Shown here in pieces: positions 37,059-45,088 of a stretch of 64,000 bases of DNA (position 1 is its first letter; every line of letters begins with the position of its first letter). The translations under genes and the position numbers were made by a program. The stretch comes from Methanosarcina barkeri MS (GTDB lineage: Archaea; Halobacteriota; Methanosarcinia; Methanosarcinales; Methanosarcinaceae): the NCBI RefSeq assembly GCF_000970025.1, contig NZ_CP009528.1, forward strand, positions 434,001 through 498,000, in the 5' to 3' direction. The notes beneath the pieces are model-generated. The model was not told where the DNA came from, ran no database searches, and was given only the letters and a program-made list of their open reading frames with translations.

Positions 37059-37826
37059 TTATTTTCGGCCGCAGATGAGGTAGTACTGATAACTGCGTAC
37101 AATTCGTTCACCTAACGGCATCTTCTCTTTCTGAGCATCTCTTACTTCTTTCAGGTCAAGAATCTGGATATTTTCAAAGCCTGAATTCAAAAGGTACTCC
37201 TTTACTTTTTCAAGCGGAGCTCCTCCGAAATGCGGGAGCCTGGCTTTGAGTTCATCAGAATAGTCCGAGTGTCCTTTTCGGGGATTTTTTCTTTCAAGAA
37301 GCAGGGTCAAAAGATCACCTGCATTTTTGCGAGCCCTGGATCCCAGGGTGCCGCTGTCCCAGACTCCATCAACAATCACGACTTTCCCATTTTTCCGCAG
37401 AATTCTGTTCCAGTTCTCCACGGCTACTTTCGGATTAGGGAGCGTCCAGAGAAGATGACGGCTAAACACAATGTCAAAAGAAGATGTATCAAAAGGAGGG
37501 TTTTCTGCATCTCCCTCCCTAAAGATTATGTCAGCTCCACAGGCTTCAGCCTTTGCTTTTGCGATTTTCAGCATTTGTCCGGAAATATCAATTCCTGCAA
37601 CCTCATGCCCCATCTCAGCAAACAGTAAGCTTAATTCTCCTGTCCCGCAGCCAACGTCGAGAATTTTCAAACTTTTTTCCGGGAAGACCTTCAAGAATGC
37701 CTGCTTCCAGGCGTCTCTTTCTTTTTGAGTCTGGATCCCGTGTCCTGCATGTGTATCAAAAGTCTCGGATGCAAGGTCCCATTTATGGGCTACCATTTCT
37801 TTAATCTGGATTTCTGAAGAAGACAT
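37059..37826 (-). CDS. Class I SAM-dependent methyltransferase, first gene of the ABC operon
   Basis: A 255-residue methyltransferase: AHKWDLASETFDTHAGHGIQ, motif I ILDVGCGTGELSLLFAEMG (about residues 55-73), GIDISGQMLKIAKAKA, then FSRHLLWTLPNPKVAVENW. Paralog of the gene at 31044, which closes the same operon. It opens a run of seven minus-strand genes (37826 to 31044) with overlaps or short gaps. The promoter region 37827-38322 is very AT-rich. Confidence 0.85.
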   Translation of the reverse strand: MSSSEIQIKEMVAHKWDLASETFDTHAGHGIQTQKERDAWKQAFLKVFPEKSLKILDVGCGTGELSLLFAEMGHEVAGIDISGQMLKIAKAKAEACGADIIFREGDAENPPFDTSSFDIVFSRHLLWTLPNPKVAVENWNRILRKNGKVVIVDGVWDSGTLGSRARKNAGDLLTLLLERKNPRKGHSDYSDELKARLPHFGGAPLEKVKEYLLNSGFENIQILDLKEVRDAQKEKMPLGERIVRSYQYYLICGRK

Positions 37827-38322
37827 TAACAGGTACTTAATTATCTTATGATTAATAATTTTCTATTTTGTAATACTATTTGTAATAAAAATATTTTTTA
37901 ATAATATTAAGTATAGTTAAATTTTAAAAAAATATAAAAAAAGAGTTTATCTCTGTTTATTTTTTACTTAACAGCAATCTTCGTAACTGAAGCCCAGGGA
38001 AATGGCTACTGGAAGGTTTCAACGGAGGCAAAAAACTGAAAATCTTGGCTGAAAATTTTGGAAAATATCAAAAACATACGTTTGAGTAAACATGGAATTT
38101 TTCAAAAAACGATAGTAAGGAGTATTGCAAAATTTAACGGTCATCTGTGGAAAGGCGGCCGAAGTACAATAAAGTATATATATAGGTTATAGGAAATAGG
38201 TAACTGTTTTCCTATAAATACTCTGTTTCAGAATTCTAATAACACCATAGACGTTCCTCAATCATTAATTATACATATCCTGCAACCTTGCGTATATTTT
38301 TACAGGGTAAAACCTCTATATG
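37827..38322. other. Divergent promoter region between the ABC/methyltransferase operon and the binding lipoprotein
   Basis: About 495 bases without a gene. It holds short AT-only palindromes (for example TTAATA-A-TATTAA near 37898) and TATA-like stretches (GTATATTTTTAC near 38292, CTCTATATGC near 38314) suited to the plus-strand gene at 38379. Confidence 0.4.
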
Positions 38323-38346
38323 CATTATGTTTGTTTGAACATAACA
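38323..38346. promoter_or_regulatory. Putative ModE operator upstream of the binding lipoprotein
   Basis: Half-sites CATTATGT and ACATAACA are separated by eight bases (24 bp in all). Seven of eight positions match those of the site at 40312, and the spacing is identical. It lies 32 bases before the start codon, a position expected to overlap the transcript start. Confidence 0.6.
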
Positions 38347-38378
38347 GCTAAATAATCAAAAGTGTGTCAGGCGTTTCT

Positions 38379-39491
38379 ATGAATCGAAAAATACATACTA
38401 TAGTGCTTCTCTCCCTCCTGCTTCCAGTTGTTATGCTCTGTGGATGTGTAGAAAATACGGATCAACAGGCTGAACCAAACTCAAGCACTGAGCTTCAGAA
38501 TTCAAGTACCGTGCAAATCACCGACATGCTGGGAAGGCAGTTAACTGTGCCTGTGGAAATATCCTCGATTATAGGTACTTCTTCACCTTCCGCTATCCTT
38601 GTGTATATGCTTGCACCAGATAAACTTGTAGGCTGGAACTCCAAACAAAATTTCACCCAACCCTTCATGGATGAAAATTACTCAAATCTACCTGTAATAG
38701 GAAACTGGTTAGGAAGCAAGACCGGAAATTATGAAACTATAATTGATATGCATCCTGACATTGTTATTGAAAGCACAGCCACAAATGGAGAAACTAATGA
38801 AGCTATAGAACGCAGGCAGGAAAATCTCGGCAGCATTCCAGTGGTAGCTATTAATGATTCTATTCTTTTTGTGACACAATCCGATCCTACTATCGAATAT
38901 GTGGGCAAGCTGCTTAATTGTGAAGCCCAGGCAAAAAAACTGATTGAATTCCGCAGTTCAATCCTTAGTGAGATAAATAACACTGTAAAAGATATTCCTG
39001 AAGATAAAAAAGTACGGGTTTACTATGCCGAAGGCCCTAAAGGTCTGATGACCGATCCTTCAGGCTCGCAACATTCTCAGGTAATTGATATCTGCGGAGG
39101 TGTCAACGTTGCCGACTGTCCCCTTACGTCCGGAAGCGGCATGACTCAAGTCTCAATAGAACAGGTCATGAACTGGAACCCTGAGATAATTATTACCTCA
39201 AATCCACAGTTCTATTCGACAGTTTACTCTGATTCTCTCTGGGCAAGTATAGATGCTGTGAAAAATAAGAAAGTATATCTCGCTCCTCAGAATCCTTTCT
39301 GCTGGATTGACAGACCTCAGGGTCCTCACCTTATCCTGGGAACTGCTTGGACTGCAAAACTGCTGTATCCGGATCTTTTCGCAGATATGGACCTCTCCAA
39401 GCTGACACGTGAGTTCTACTCAGAATTCTTCCACTATGACCTTAAGGATGAAGAACTTAACATGCTCCTTAACCCTGCAACTAAAACCTGA
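38379..39491 (+). CDS. Class III (BtuF/FepB-type) ABC substrate-binding lipoprotein, possible molybdate/tungstate or metal-complex binder
   Basis: A 370-residue lipoprotein: signal HTIVLLSLLLPVVMLCGC, linker, then the helical-backbone PeriBP_2 fold (VQITDMLGRQLTVPVEISSI, IIDMHPDIVIESTA, VYYAEGPKGLMTDPSGSQHS, IEQVMNWNPEIIITSNPQFY). The GTG at 38364 also opens the frame, but the ATG at 38379 gives a standard signal. Relatives bind iron-siderophores, haem, cobalamin or, in the Haemophilus MolA branch, molybdate/tungstate. A ModE-like palindrome just upstream and the nearby fmd operon favour an oxyanion. No permease or ATPase follows, so it must use partners elsewhere. Confidence 0.82.
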   Translation: MNRKIHTIVLLSLLLPVVMLCGCVENTDQQAEPNSSTELQNSSTVQITDMLGRQLTVPVEISSIIGTSSPSAILVYMLAPDKLVGWNSKQNFTQPFMDENYSNLPVIGNWLGSKTGNYETIIDMHPDIVIESTATNGETNEAIERRQENLGSIPVVAINDSILFVTQSDPTIEYVGKLLNCEAQAKKLIEFRSSILSEINNTVKDIPEDKKVRVYYAEGPKGLMTDPSGSQHSQVIDICGGVNVADCPLTSGSGMTQVSIEQVMNWNPEIIITSNPQFYSTVYSDSLWASIDAVKNKKVYLAPQNPFCWIDRPQGPHLILGTAWTAKLLYPDLFADMDLSKLTREFYSEFFHYDLKDEELNMLLNPATKT

Positions 39492-39528
39492 ACATGAGTG
39501 AAAATTTCTCTCTAGGAATCATATGAAA

Positions 39529-39647
39529 TAGGACTTATACACTTGAGAAACAAAATCAATTACGGCAACGGCTGTGGATTAAAGTTCCATTTTAAACAGT
39601 TAGTGGTCTGGTGCTGTTGATTTTTTAGTTCAACTGCGTAAGTCCTA
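39529..39647. mobile_element. MITE (119 bp) with ends like the IS4-like element
   Basis: The ends TAGGACTTATACACTTGA and, inverted, TAGGACTTACGCAGTTGA form terminal repeats; the latter shares its first 16 bases exactly with the right end of the IS copies at 52264 and 62455. A perfect 6-base duplication ATGAAA flanks it. It sits between the lipoprotein stop and a hairpin that may be its terminator. Confidence 0.82.
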
Positions 39648-39682
39648 ATGAAATTTACATTTTTTATTGGGGCAAGCAACGT

Positions 39683-39704
39683 GGGCAAATTTCAATTTTT
39701 GCCC
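39683..39704 (+). terminator. Hairpin, likely terminator displaced by the MITE
   Basis: GGGCAAA and TTTGCCC enclose an eight-base loop and run into CGTTTT. It is almost 200 bases after the gene stop because the MITE lies between. Confidence 0.45.
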
Positions 39705-40134
39705 TCGTTTTACCCTTATTAATTATTTGTCTCTGTTTATATCTGCTTTAAATAGGTACGCTTTAAAATATAATGTATGTAGAGCACGTCTTATCCAAAC
39801 TTTAAAAAAGAATTCCTCTATATTGTCCTTTTTTAACAGGAAATCCCTATTTTCATCGATAATTTTATAAAATATATGTTTATATATATTGAGCGCGAAA
39901 GTTCTGTCTTCCGTTTTTATAGATATGTTGAGCGTTACATATCTGGAAGCTATAGAGCTCAGGCTGGTGTTTTTTTTCTGTGGCCGGCCAATATTAGGTT
40001 CTATCCCTTATATTGGAATTTCGCCCCGATATAAAATGAAAATAAGTAAGTTCCTGTAAAAAAGTTACTTATAAAGTTACCTATAAATACACTGTATCCT
40101 TCTGCGTTATGTTGGAATTTAAAGAATTAGGACT

Positions 40135-40244
40135 TAGGACTTGTGCGCTTGCGAGACGAAATCACGCACAATAAGTCGTAATTACAGAGGAGGTTTAGAC
40201 AGTTAAAGGTTTAACACTATCCACGTTTCAACCGTGTAAGTCCT
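40135..40244. mobile_element. Diverged MITE of the same family, upstream of fmd
   Basis: Left end TAGGACTTGTGCGCTTGCGA and inverted right end AGGACTTACACGGTTGAAAC. TAGGACT is present twice in a row at the left end (40128 and 40135). The element ends 67 bases before the ModE-like palindrome. The stretch 39705-40134 contains no gene. Confidence 0.65.
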
Positions 40245-40311
40245 GACAATATAATTCCTCTAGATAACCTGGCTGTCTTAAATTCATCCTATTGGTACTT
40301 AATATCTTTAG

Positions 40312-40335
40312 CGTTATGTTTATTTAAACATAACG
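40312..40335. promoter_or_regulatory. Putative ModE operator of the fmd operon (24-bp palindrome)
   Basis: CGTTATGT-N8-ACATAACG, a perfect outer palindrome whose inner part (TTATTTAA) is also nearly symmetric. From memory, the Escherichia coli modA operator has half-sites CGTTATAT and ACATAACG at the same N8 spacing. The site begins about 14 bases after a TATA-like ACTTAATATCT and ends 26 bases before the start of fmdE, so a bound protein would block the transcript start. Confidence 0.7.
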
Positions 40336-40361
40336 GTGAAACCCACGGTGGTGTACAAATA

Positions 40362-40964
40362 TTGCATAAAAATTCAAATGAAGAAAAACACCAGATGGAG
40401 ACGATTCTGAAGCAGGTAAAGGATCCAGAACTACTTTCACAGATTGAAAAAGTAGTTCCCTTTCACGGCTTCCTTACCTCTGGGGCGTTAATCGGTATCC
40501 AGATGCTCAATATCGCAAGACGGGAGCTCGATGTTCGGGAAGGGGAACGCATATACGTGACCTGCGAAACAAAAAGCTGCATGCCTGACCCATTCCAGAT
40601 CCTTGCTGGAGCTACCATCGGAAATAATGGGTTAAAGATAATGAACTATGGGAAGATGGCGGTCACGGTAAATAAACAGGCGCCTGAAGGAGCTAAAAGC
40701 ATAAAAGGTATCCGAATTATCCTCGACCCTGAAAAAACGAAGGATTATCCCAAACTCCACGCCTGGTTCCTGAACACTGAAAAACTCCCTCATACGGAGG
40801 TTTTACCAATCCTCCTGGCTGCGGGAGATAAAGTGTATTCCTGGAAATTTGTGGACCTTGAGGTTCCTGTTCGAAGAAAAAAGCGGATACTTTGCTGTAA
40901 AAATTGCGGTGAAATGTTCATTCAACATGATAACGAGCTGCTGTGCGGCGGTTGCACAGAATAA
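40362..40964 (+). CDS. fmdE: FmdE, formylmethanofuran dehydrogenase-associated protein
   Basis: A 200-residue FmdE-family protein (PF02663): FHGFLTSGALIGIQMLNIAR, ERIYVTCETKSCMPDPFQIL (with the cysteine signature), GNNGLKIMNYGKMAV, and a C-terminal zinc ribbon CCKNCGEMF...LLCGGCTE. It opens the fmdEFACDB cluster. FmdE is not essential for catalysis in purified enzyme; a role in molybdopterin or metal handling is proposed. The frame starts with TTG at 40362, with GGTGG at a workable distance; an ATG at 40395 is the alternative. Confidence 0.9.
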   Translation: MHKNSNEEKHQMETILKQVKDPELLSQIEKVVPFHGFLTSGALIGIQMLNIARRELDVREGERIYVTCETKSCMPDPFQILAGATIGNNGLKIMNYGKMAVTVNKQAPEGAKSIKGIRIILDPEKTKDYPKLHAWFLNTEKLPHTEVLPILLAAGDKVYSWKFVDLEVPVRRKKRILCCKNCGEMFIQHDNELLCGGCTE

Positions 40965-40982
40965 CGTTGAGAGGTAAGCAAA

Positions 40983-42023
40983 ATGGAAGAAGATATGCGA
41001 TTGTCTGTCTTTGCCGAAAAAAAAGACAAGCAGCTGATCTATTTCCCCGAAAAATGCATTGGCTGTGGGACCTGCGTACAGGCATGCCCCAAAGGCAACC
41101 TGGCAGTTGGAGCTGTTGGAGCTATAACAAGAGGTTTGTTAGATGCGGATTTTCTGGAAATGAAAGACAGTGAAGCCTGCCTTGTCTGTGGAATTTGTGC
41201 GAAAGTTTGTCCCACAGGTGCTCTTGAAATGAAGCAGGAAGGAAAAATCCTCACTGACGCGTCTTATCTTTTCAGGGCTATGAAGCCGACGTCAGTAAAC
41301 GAAAGCTGTGTCCACTGTGGGCTTTGTGAGGATATATGCCCTCAAGGCTGTATTGAGGTAACCCGCGAAATTTCAGCAGATGGAAAACTGCAACTTGTCG
41401 GCAAGACCAATATTGATACCGAATGCTGTATCCACTGCGGCTGGTGTGCAGCAGTCTGTCCGGTGAATGCTATTTCTGTAGAAAAGCCTTTTGAAGGGCG
41501 CTGGACCAGGGATGAAGATGTCTGCCAGACCTGCCACACCTGTGTGGAAGTCTGTCCTGCAAATGCCATTTTCAATAAAAAAGCTAAACCTGGGGAAAGA
41601 GTCGAAAAGCTCACTCACCGTCCGGATGCCTGCATTTACTGTGGAGCCTGTGCGGTTGCCTGCCCTGTTGATGCCATAGATGTCAGAAAAACTGCAGTTC
41701 TTCCGGAGATGGAGAAAAAAGGCGTTCTTGAAAAAAAACTGCTTGAAGTCCCTGTTCCGGAAGCTTTGCTCCGCACCTGCCTGGAAACGGATGAAAATGC
41801 ATGCCTGGGCTGTGGAAACTGTGTAATAGTCTGTCCAGTGAATGCCCTTTCTGACTGTGAACTTGCAGCCGGGCACCTGAACAACATGGACGAAAAAGCT
41901 CTTCTAGGGGTTAAAAACGGAAGAATTTCAGTCATAGACCAGGAACGCTGTGGAGCAGATGGAGCCTGCGCCATGATCTGTCCTGTTGATGCAATCAGGC
42001 TTGTAAAGAAAGAGGTGGAATAA
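40983..42023 (+). CDS. fmdF: FmdF, polyferredoxin of the molybdenum formylmethanofuran dehydrogenase
   Basis: A 346-residue iron-sulphur protein with eight CxxCxxCxxxCP-type motifs, from CIGCGTCVQACP near residue 20 to CGADGACAMICP near the end, enough for eight [4Fe-4S] clusters. In the last motif the second cysteine is Asp (CxxDxxCxxxCP), as in Pyrococcus ferredoxin, so that cluster may be a labile or 3Fe site. FmdF feeds low-potential electrons from ferredoxin or hydrogenase to FmdB. GAGGT precedes the ATG, and fmdA follows immediately. Confidence 0.95.
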   Translation: MEEDMRLSVFAEKKDKQLIYFPEKCIGCGTCVQACPKGNLAVGAVGAITRGLLDADFLEMKDSEACLVCGICAKVCPTGALEMKQEGKILTDASYLFRAMKPTSVNESCVHCGLCEDICPQGCIEVTREISADGKLQLVGKTNIDTECCIHCGWCAAVCPVNAISVEKPFEGRWTRDEDVCQTCHTCVEVCPANAIFNKKAKPGERVEKLTHRPDACIYCGACAVACPVDAIDVRKTAVLPEMEKKGVLEKKLLEVPVPEALLRTCLETDENACLGCGNCVIVCPVNALSDCELAAGHLNNMDEKALLGVKNGRISVIDQERCGADGACAMICPVDAIRLVKKEVE

Positions 42024-43778
42024 ATGGCAGGAACAATTGCAATTAAGAACGGATACGTCTTTGATCCCCTCAATGAAATAAATGGGGAAATTATGGATAT
42101 CTTCATCAAGGACGGAAAAGTTGTAAGAGAGCTTTCTGCGGCTGAATTGAAAAATGCAAAGTTTATTGATGCCTCTGGTATGACGGTCATGCCTGGTGGA
42201 GTTGACTCCCATTCTCACGTTGCAGGTTCAAAGGTTAACGCTGGCAGGTCGATGCGTCCCGAAGATCATTATAAAACAACTCTCCAGAAAACTTCACTTA
42301 CCCATTCAGGCTCAGGTTACACTGTTCCCTCTGTCTACAAACAGGGATACGATTACGCAGCAATGGGCTATACAACTGTTTTTGAAGCTGCAATTCCCCC
42401 TCTTGAAGCTCGCCATACCCATGAAGAGATGCGTTCTACTCCACTCCTTGATATGGGAGGATACCTGGTACTTGGAAACAACTTCTTTTTGATGCGCTAT
42501 CTCCATGATGGGGACATAGAAAAGGCTGCGGCTTATGTGGCCTGGATGATGAAGACTCACAAGTCCTATGGGATAAAATGTGTCAACCCTGCAGGAGTCG
42601 AAAACTGGGGCTGGGGTAAAAACGTACATTCTCTTGATGAAGCCAACATCCATTTCGAAATTACCCCAAGAGAAACTATAAAAGGGCTTAGCGAGGTCAA
42701 TGAACTCCTCGGCATGCCTGTACCTCTTCACCTGCATGCAAATAACCTGGGACATCCTGGTTGCTACGGAATTACCAAGGATTCCCTCAAAATCCTCGAC
42801 GGTGTAAAGCCCAGGCAGGACATGGATGTGGAATGGGCTGAAACCAAAATAGACCCTTCACGGAACCGTTCCGTATACCTCGCCCACATGATGTTTAACA
42901 GTTTTGCAGGCACTTCCTGGAGAGACTGTGAATCCGGAGTAAAAGATATTGCAGAATACATCAACAATAAAGATCATGTAGTAATCGATAGTGGATGCAC
43001 TCCCTTCGGAGAAGCTACGGTTATGACAGGAGATGGGCCTGCCATCCAGGATATGTACAAGCTTACAGGAAACAAATGGTCTAATACTGACGTTGAGATG
43101 GAGGGTGGGTCAGGTGTTATTCCCTTCACTTACTTCAAAGCCAATCCGGTACACAGCCTCCAGTGGGCAATGGGCCTTGAATGTCTCCTGCTCATCAATG
43201 ATCCCTGGAAGACAATTATGACCACGGACAGCCCCAATGGTGGTCCGTTTACGAAATATCCTGAGGTTATGACCTGGATCATGTCTGAGGCTTTCAGGAA
43301 ACAGACCTTCAGCGAATGTCACAAATGGGCAAACGACAGGAGTGAACTTGGAGGCATAAACCGGGAACTTTCCCTCTATGACCTTGCGATTCTGACCAGA
43401 GCAAATCCCGCTAAAACAATTGGCATGGCTCACAGAAAAGGTTCTCTTGGATTGGGCGCTGATGGAGATGTTACAGTCTATAACATAAATCCACAGCAGC
43501 TTGACACAAACAACTATGAAGCTCTACTTCAGGCTTTCAGGAAGGCCGAATACACCGTAAAGGGTGGCGAAATTGTATCTGTGAAGGGCGATATTGTTTC
43601 CGTACCTGAAAAGCGGACTTATTATTCTGAAGTACATGTAGAAGACGAGCAGGAAAAGGAAATGCTGGCTGATGTTAAGGAGTGGTTCAGGTACTACACT
43701 CTGGGCTTTGCTAACTATCCAACTCCAGAAAAGTATCTACAAAATCCGACTCCCATAAAGATTAACGTTGTGAGGTGA
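42024..43778 (+). CDS. fmdA: FmdA, formylmethanofuran dehydrogenase subunit A (amidohydrolase/formyltransferase site)
   Basis: A 584-residue urease-type amidohydrolase. VDSHSHVAGSK (His63, His65), the lysine in YGIKCVNPAG (Lys185) and PLHLHANNLG are at the places of the FwdA zinc ligands and carbamylated lysine (offset about +6). FwdA/FmdA condenses formate, delivered through an internal tunnel, with methanofuran. The ATG follows the fmdF stop without a gap. Length is normal. Confidence 0.97.
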   Translation: MAGTIAIKNGYVFDPLNEINGEIMDIFIKDGKVVRELSAAELKNAKFIDASGMTVMPGGVDSHSHVAGSKVNAGRSMRPEDHYKTTLQKTSLTHSGSGYTVPSVYKQGYDYAAMGYTTVFEAAIPPLEARHTHEEMRSTPLLDMGGYLVLGNNFFLMRYLHDGDIEKAAAYVAWMMKTHKSYGIKCVNPAGVENWGWGKNVHSLDEANIHFEITPRETIKGLSEVNELLGMPVPLHLHANNLGHPGCYGITKDSLKILDGVKPRQDMDVEWAETKIDPSRNRSVYLAHMMFNSFAGTSWRDCESGVKDIAEYINNKDHVVIDSGCTPFGEATVMTGDGPAIQDMYKLTGNKWSNTDVEMEGGSGVIPFTYFKANPVHSLQWAMGLECLLLINDPWKTIMTTDSPNGGPFTKYPEVMTWIMSEAFRKQTFSECHKWANDRSELGGINRELSLYDLAILTRANPAKTIGMAHRKGSLGLGADGDVTVYNINPQQLDTNNYEALLQAFRKAEYTVKGGEIVSVKGDIVSVPEKRTYYSEVHVEDEQEKEMLADVKEWFRYYTLGFANYPTPEKYLQNPTPIKINVVR

Positions 43779-43782
43779 GGTA

Positions 43783-44688
43783 ATGACAGAGGGAGTTCTT
43801 ATTAATAAAAATGAAATTGAGAGTAATCTTGAGGCAGTTATAAAGCCTGGCTCATTTACTGGTGAAAGTGCTGGAGAAATAGCAGAAGTAATACTTATTC
43901 CTAAAAAAGCGATTGACATTAAACTGGAAGCCGATGTTATAACTCCTGATTCTTTTGCAGGCAAAAGTGCTGAAGAAATAGGAGACCTGTCCGTCTGGCA
44001 GGGGCCAAAGACCTATCCTCTCTCCGATTTTTTTGAAGTAACAGGCAGTGCAGGCATTTCTGCAGCTGATACACTCATCCGCATAAAAGGTGACGTAATG
44101 AGGGTCAAAAGGATCGGGGAAGGCATGAGCGCAGGAAAAATCGAAATTGAAGGTTCTGCTGGCATGCATGTAGGTACCGAGATGAAAGGAGGAGAGATCG
44201 TTGTTTATGGAGACGCCGATTCCTGGGCAGGTATGGAAATGACAGGCGGCCTCCTGACCATAAAAGGCAATGCCGGAGACCATGTGGGCTGCGCTTACAG
44301 AGGAAAATGGCACGGCATGAAAGGTGGTCGCATCGTTATTGAAGGTTCTGTACGCCACCAGCTCGGAGGCGGCATGGACGGTGGTGAAATTATAGTCGAA
44401 GGCGATGTTAAAAGCTTCTGCGGAATTCGCCAGAACGGTGGTCTCATCTTCGTAAAAGGCAGCGCTCTTCGTGGAGTAGGTGCTGAAATGGCAGGAGGCA
44501 CCATAGTTATAGGAGGCAAAATCGAGCGCTTCTCCCCAGGTTTCGAATTTGTATCCATGGAAAATAGCGTTACATCCGGAGAGGTTGAGTTAATAGGGGA
44601 ATTCAAGAAATTCACAGGGGACTATGCAATTAACAAGCGGGCAAAAGGAACGCTTTACGTGGTTGCAGACACAAACCCGGAGCTATGA
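43783..44688 (+). CDS. fmdC: FmdC, formylmethanofuran dehydrogenase subunit C
   Basis: A 301-residue protein. The C-terminal two thirds are a right-handed beta-helix like the GltB C-terminal domain, seen as repeats of GG(E/R/L)I.(I/V)xG...G.M (for example MKGGEIVVYGDADSWAGMEM, MDGGEIIVEGDVKSFCGIRQ). FwdC binds and positions FwdA and FwdB. The N-terminus has two similar ~60-residue halves (VIKPGSFTGESAGEIAEVIL / VITPDSFAGKSAEEIGDLSV), a repeat inside the subunit. Confidence 0.95.
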   Translation: MTEGVLINKNEIESNLEAVIKPGSFTGESAGEIAEVILIPKKAIDIKLEADVITPDSFAGKSAEEIGDLSVWQGPKTYPLSDFFEVTGSAGISAADTLIRIKGDVMRVKRIGEGMSAGKIEIEGSAGMHVGTEMKGGEIVVYGDADSWAGMEMTGGLLTIKGNAGDHVGCAYRGKWHGMKGGRIVIEGSVRHQLGGGMDGGEIIVEGDVKSFCGIRQNGGLIFVKGSALRGVGAEMAGGTIVIGGKIERFSPGFEFVSMENSVTSGEVELIGEFKKFTGDYAINKRAKGTLYVVADTNPEL

Positions 44689-44698
44689 GGTGAGAATC

Positions 44699-45088
44699 AT
44701 GGAAGTATTACTCATTAGCGGAAGTACGATTAATGAAGGCAGGCTTGCCAAAGGTGGGGACAAATTCACAGACGAGTACACTATGGAATGTGCCTCGTGC
44801 TGGATATCTCCTGTAGATTTTTCATCACTATGCGCCCCTGAGAAAGTGAAAGTAACAAGCCATAATGGGAAACATTCGATTGTAGTTTATACCAAATGTA
44901 CGGATGCAGTCCAGCCAGGGCAGGTTTTTATGCCAAGGGCTATCTGGTCGAATGTTATCATAGATCCTGATACTCTTTCCACTGGTTCTCCTCTCTATAA
45001 GGGTGCCCCAGTAATAATTGAGCCCACTGATGAAGAGGTTCTTAGCGCCGAAGATGTAGTATTGAAAGTTTATATCGGAGGTCAATGA
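44699..45088 (+). CDS. fmdD: FmdD, formylmethanofuran dehydrogenase subunit D
   Basis: A 129-residue molybdopterin-dinucleotide-binding protein (MEVLLISGSTINEGRLAKGG, VVYTKCTDAVQPGQVFMPRA). It supplies the fourth domain that completes the molybdopterin fold of FmdB. The ATG at 44699 with GAGGTGAG in front is correct; the frame is open further upstream inside fmdC. The stop overlaps the fmdB ATG by four bases. Confidence 0.95.
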   Translation: MEVLLISGSTINEGRLAKGGDKFTDEYTMECASCWISPVDFSSLCAPEKVKVTSHNGKHSIVVYTKCTDAVQPGQVFMPRAIWSNVIIDPDTLSTGSPLYKGAPVIIEPTDEEVLSAEDVVLKVYIGGQ

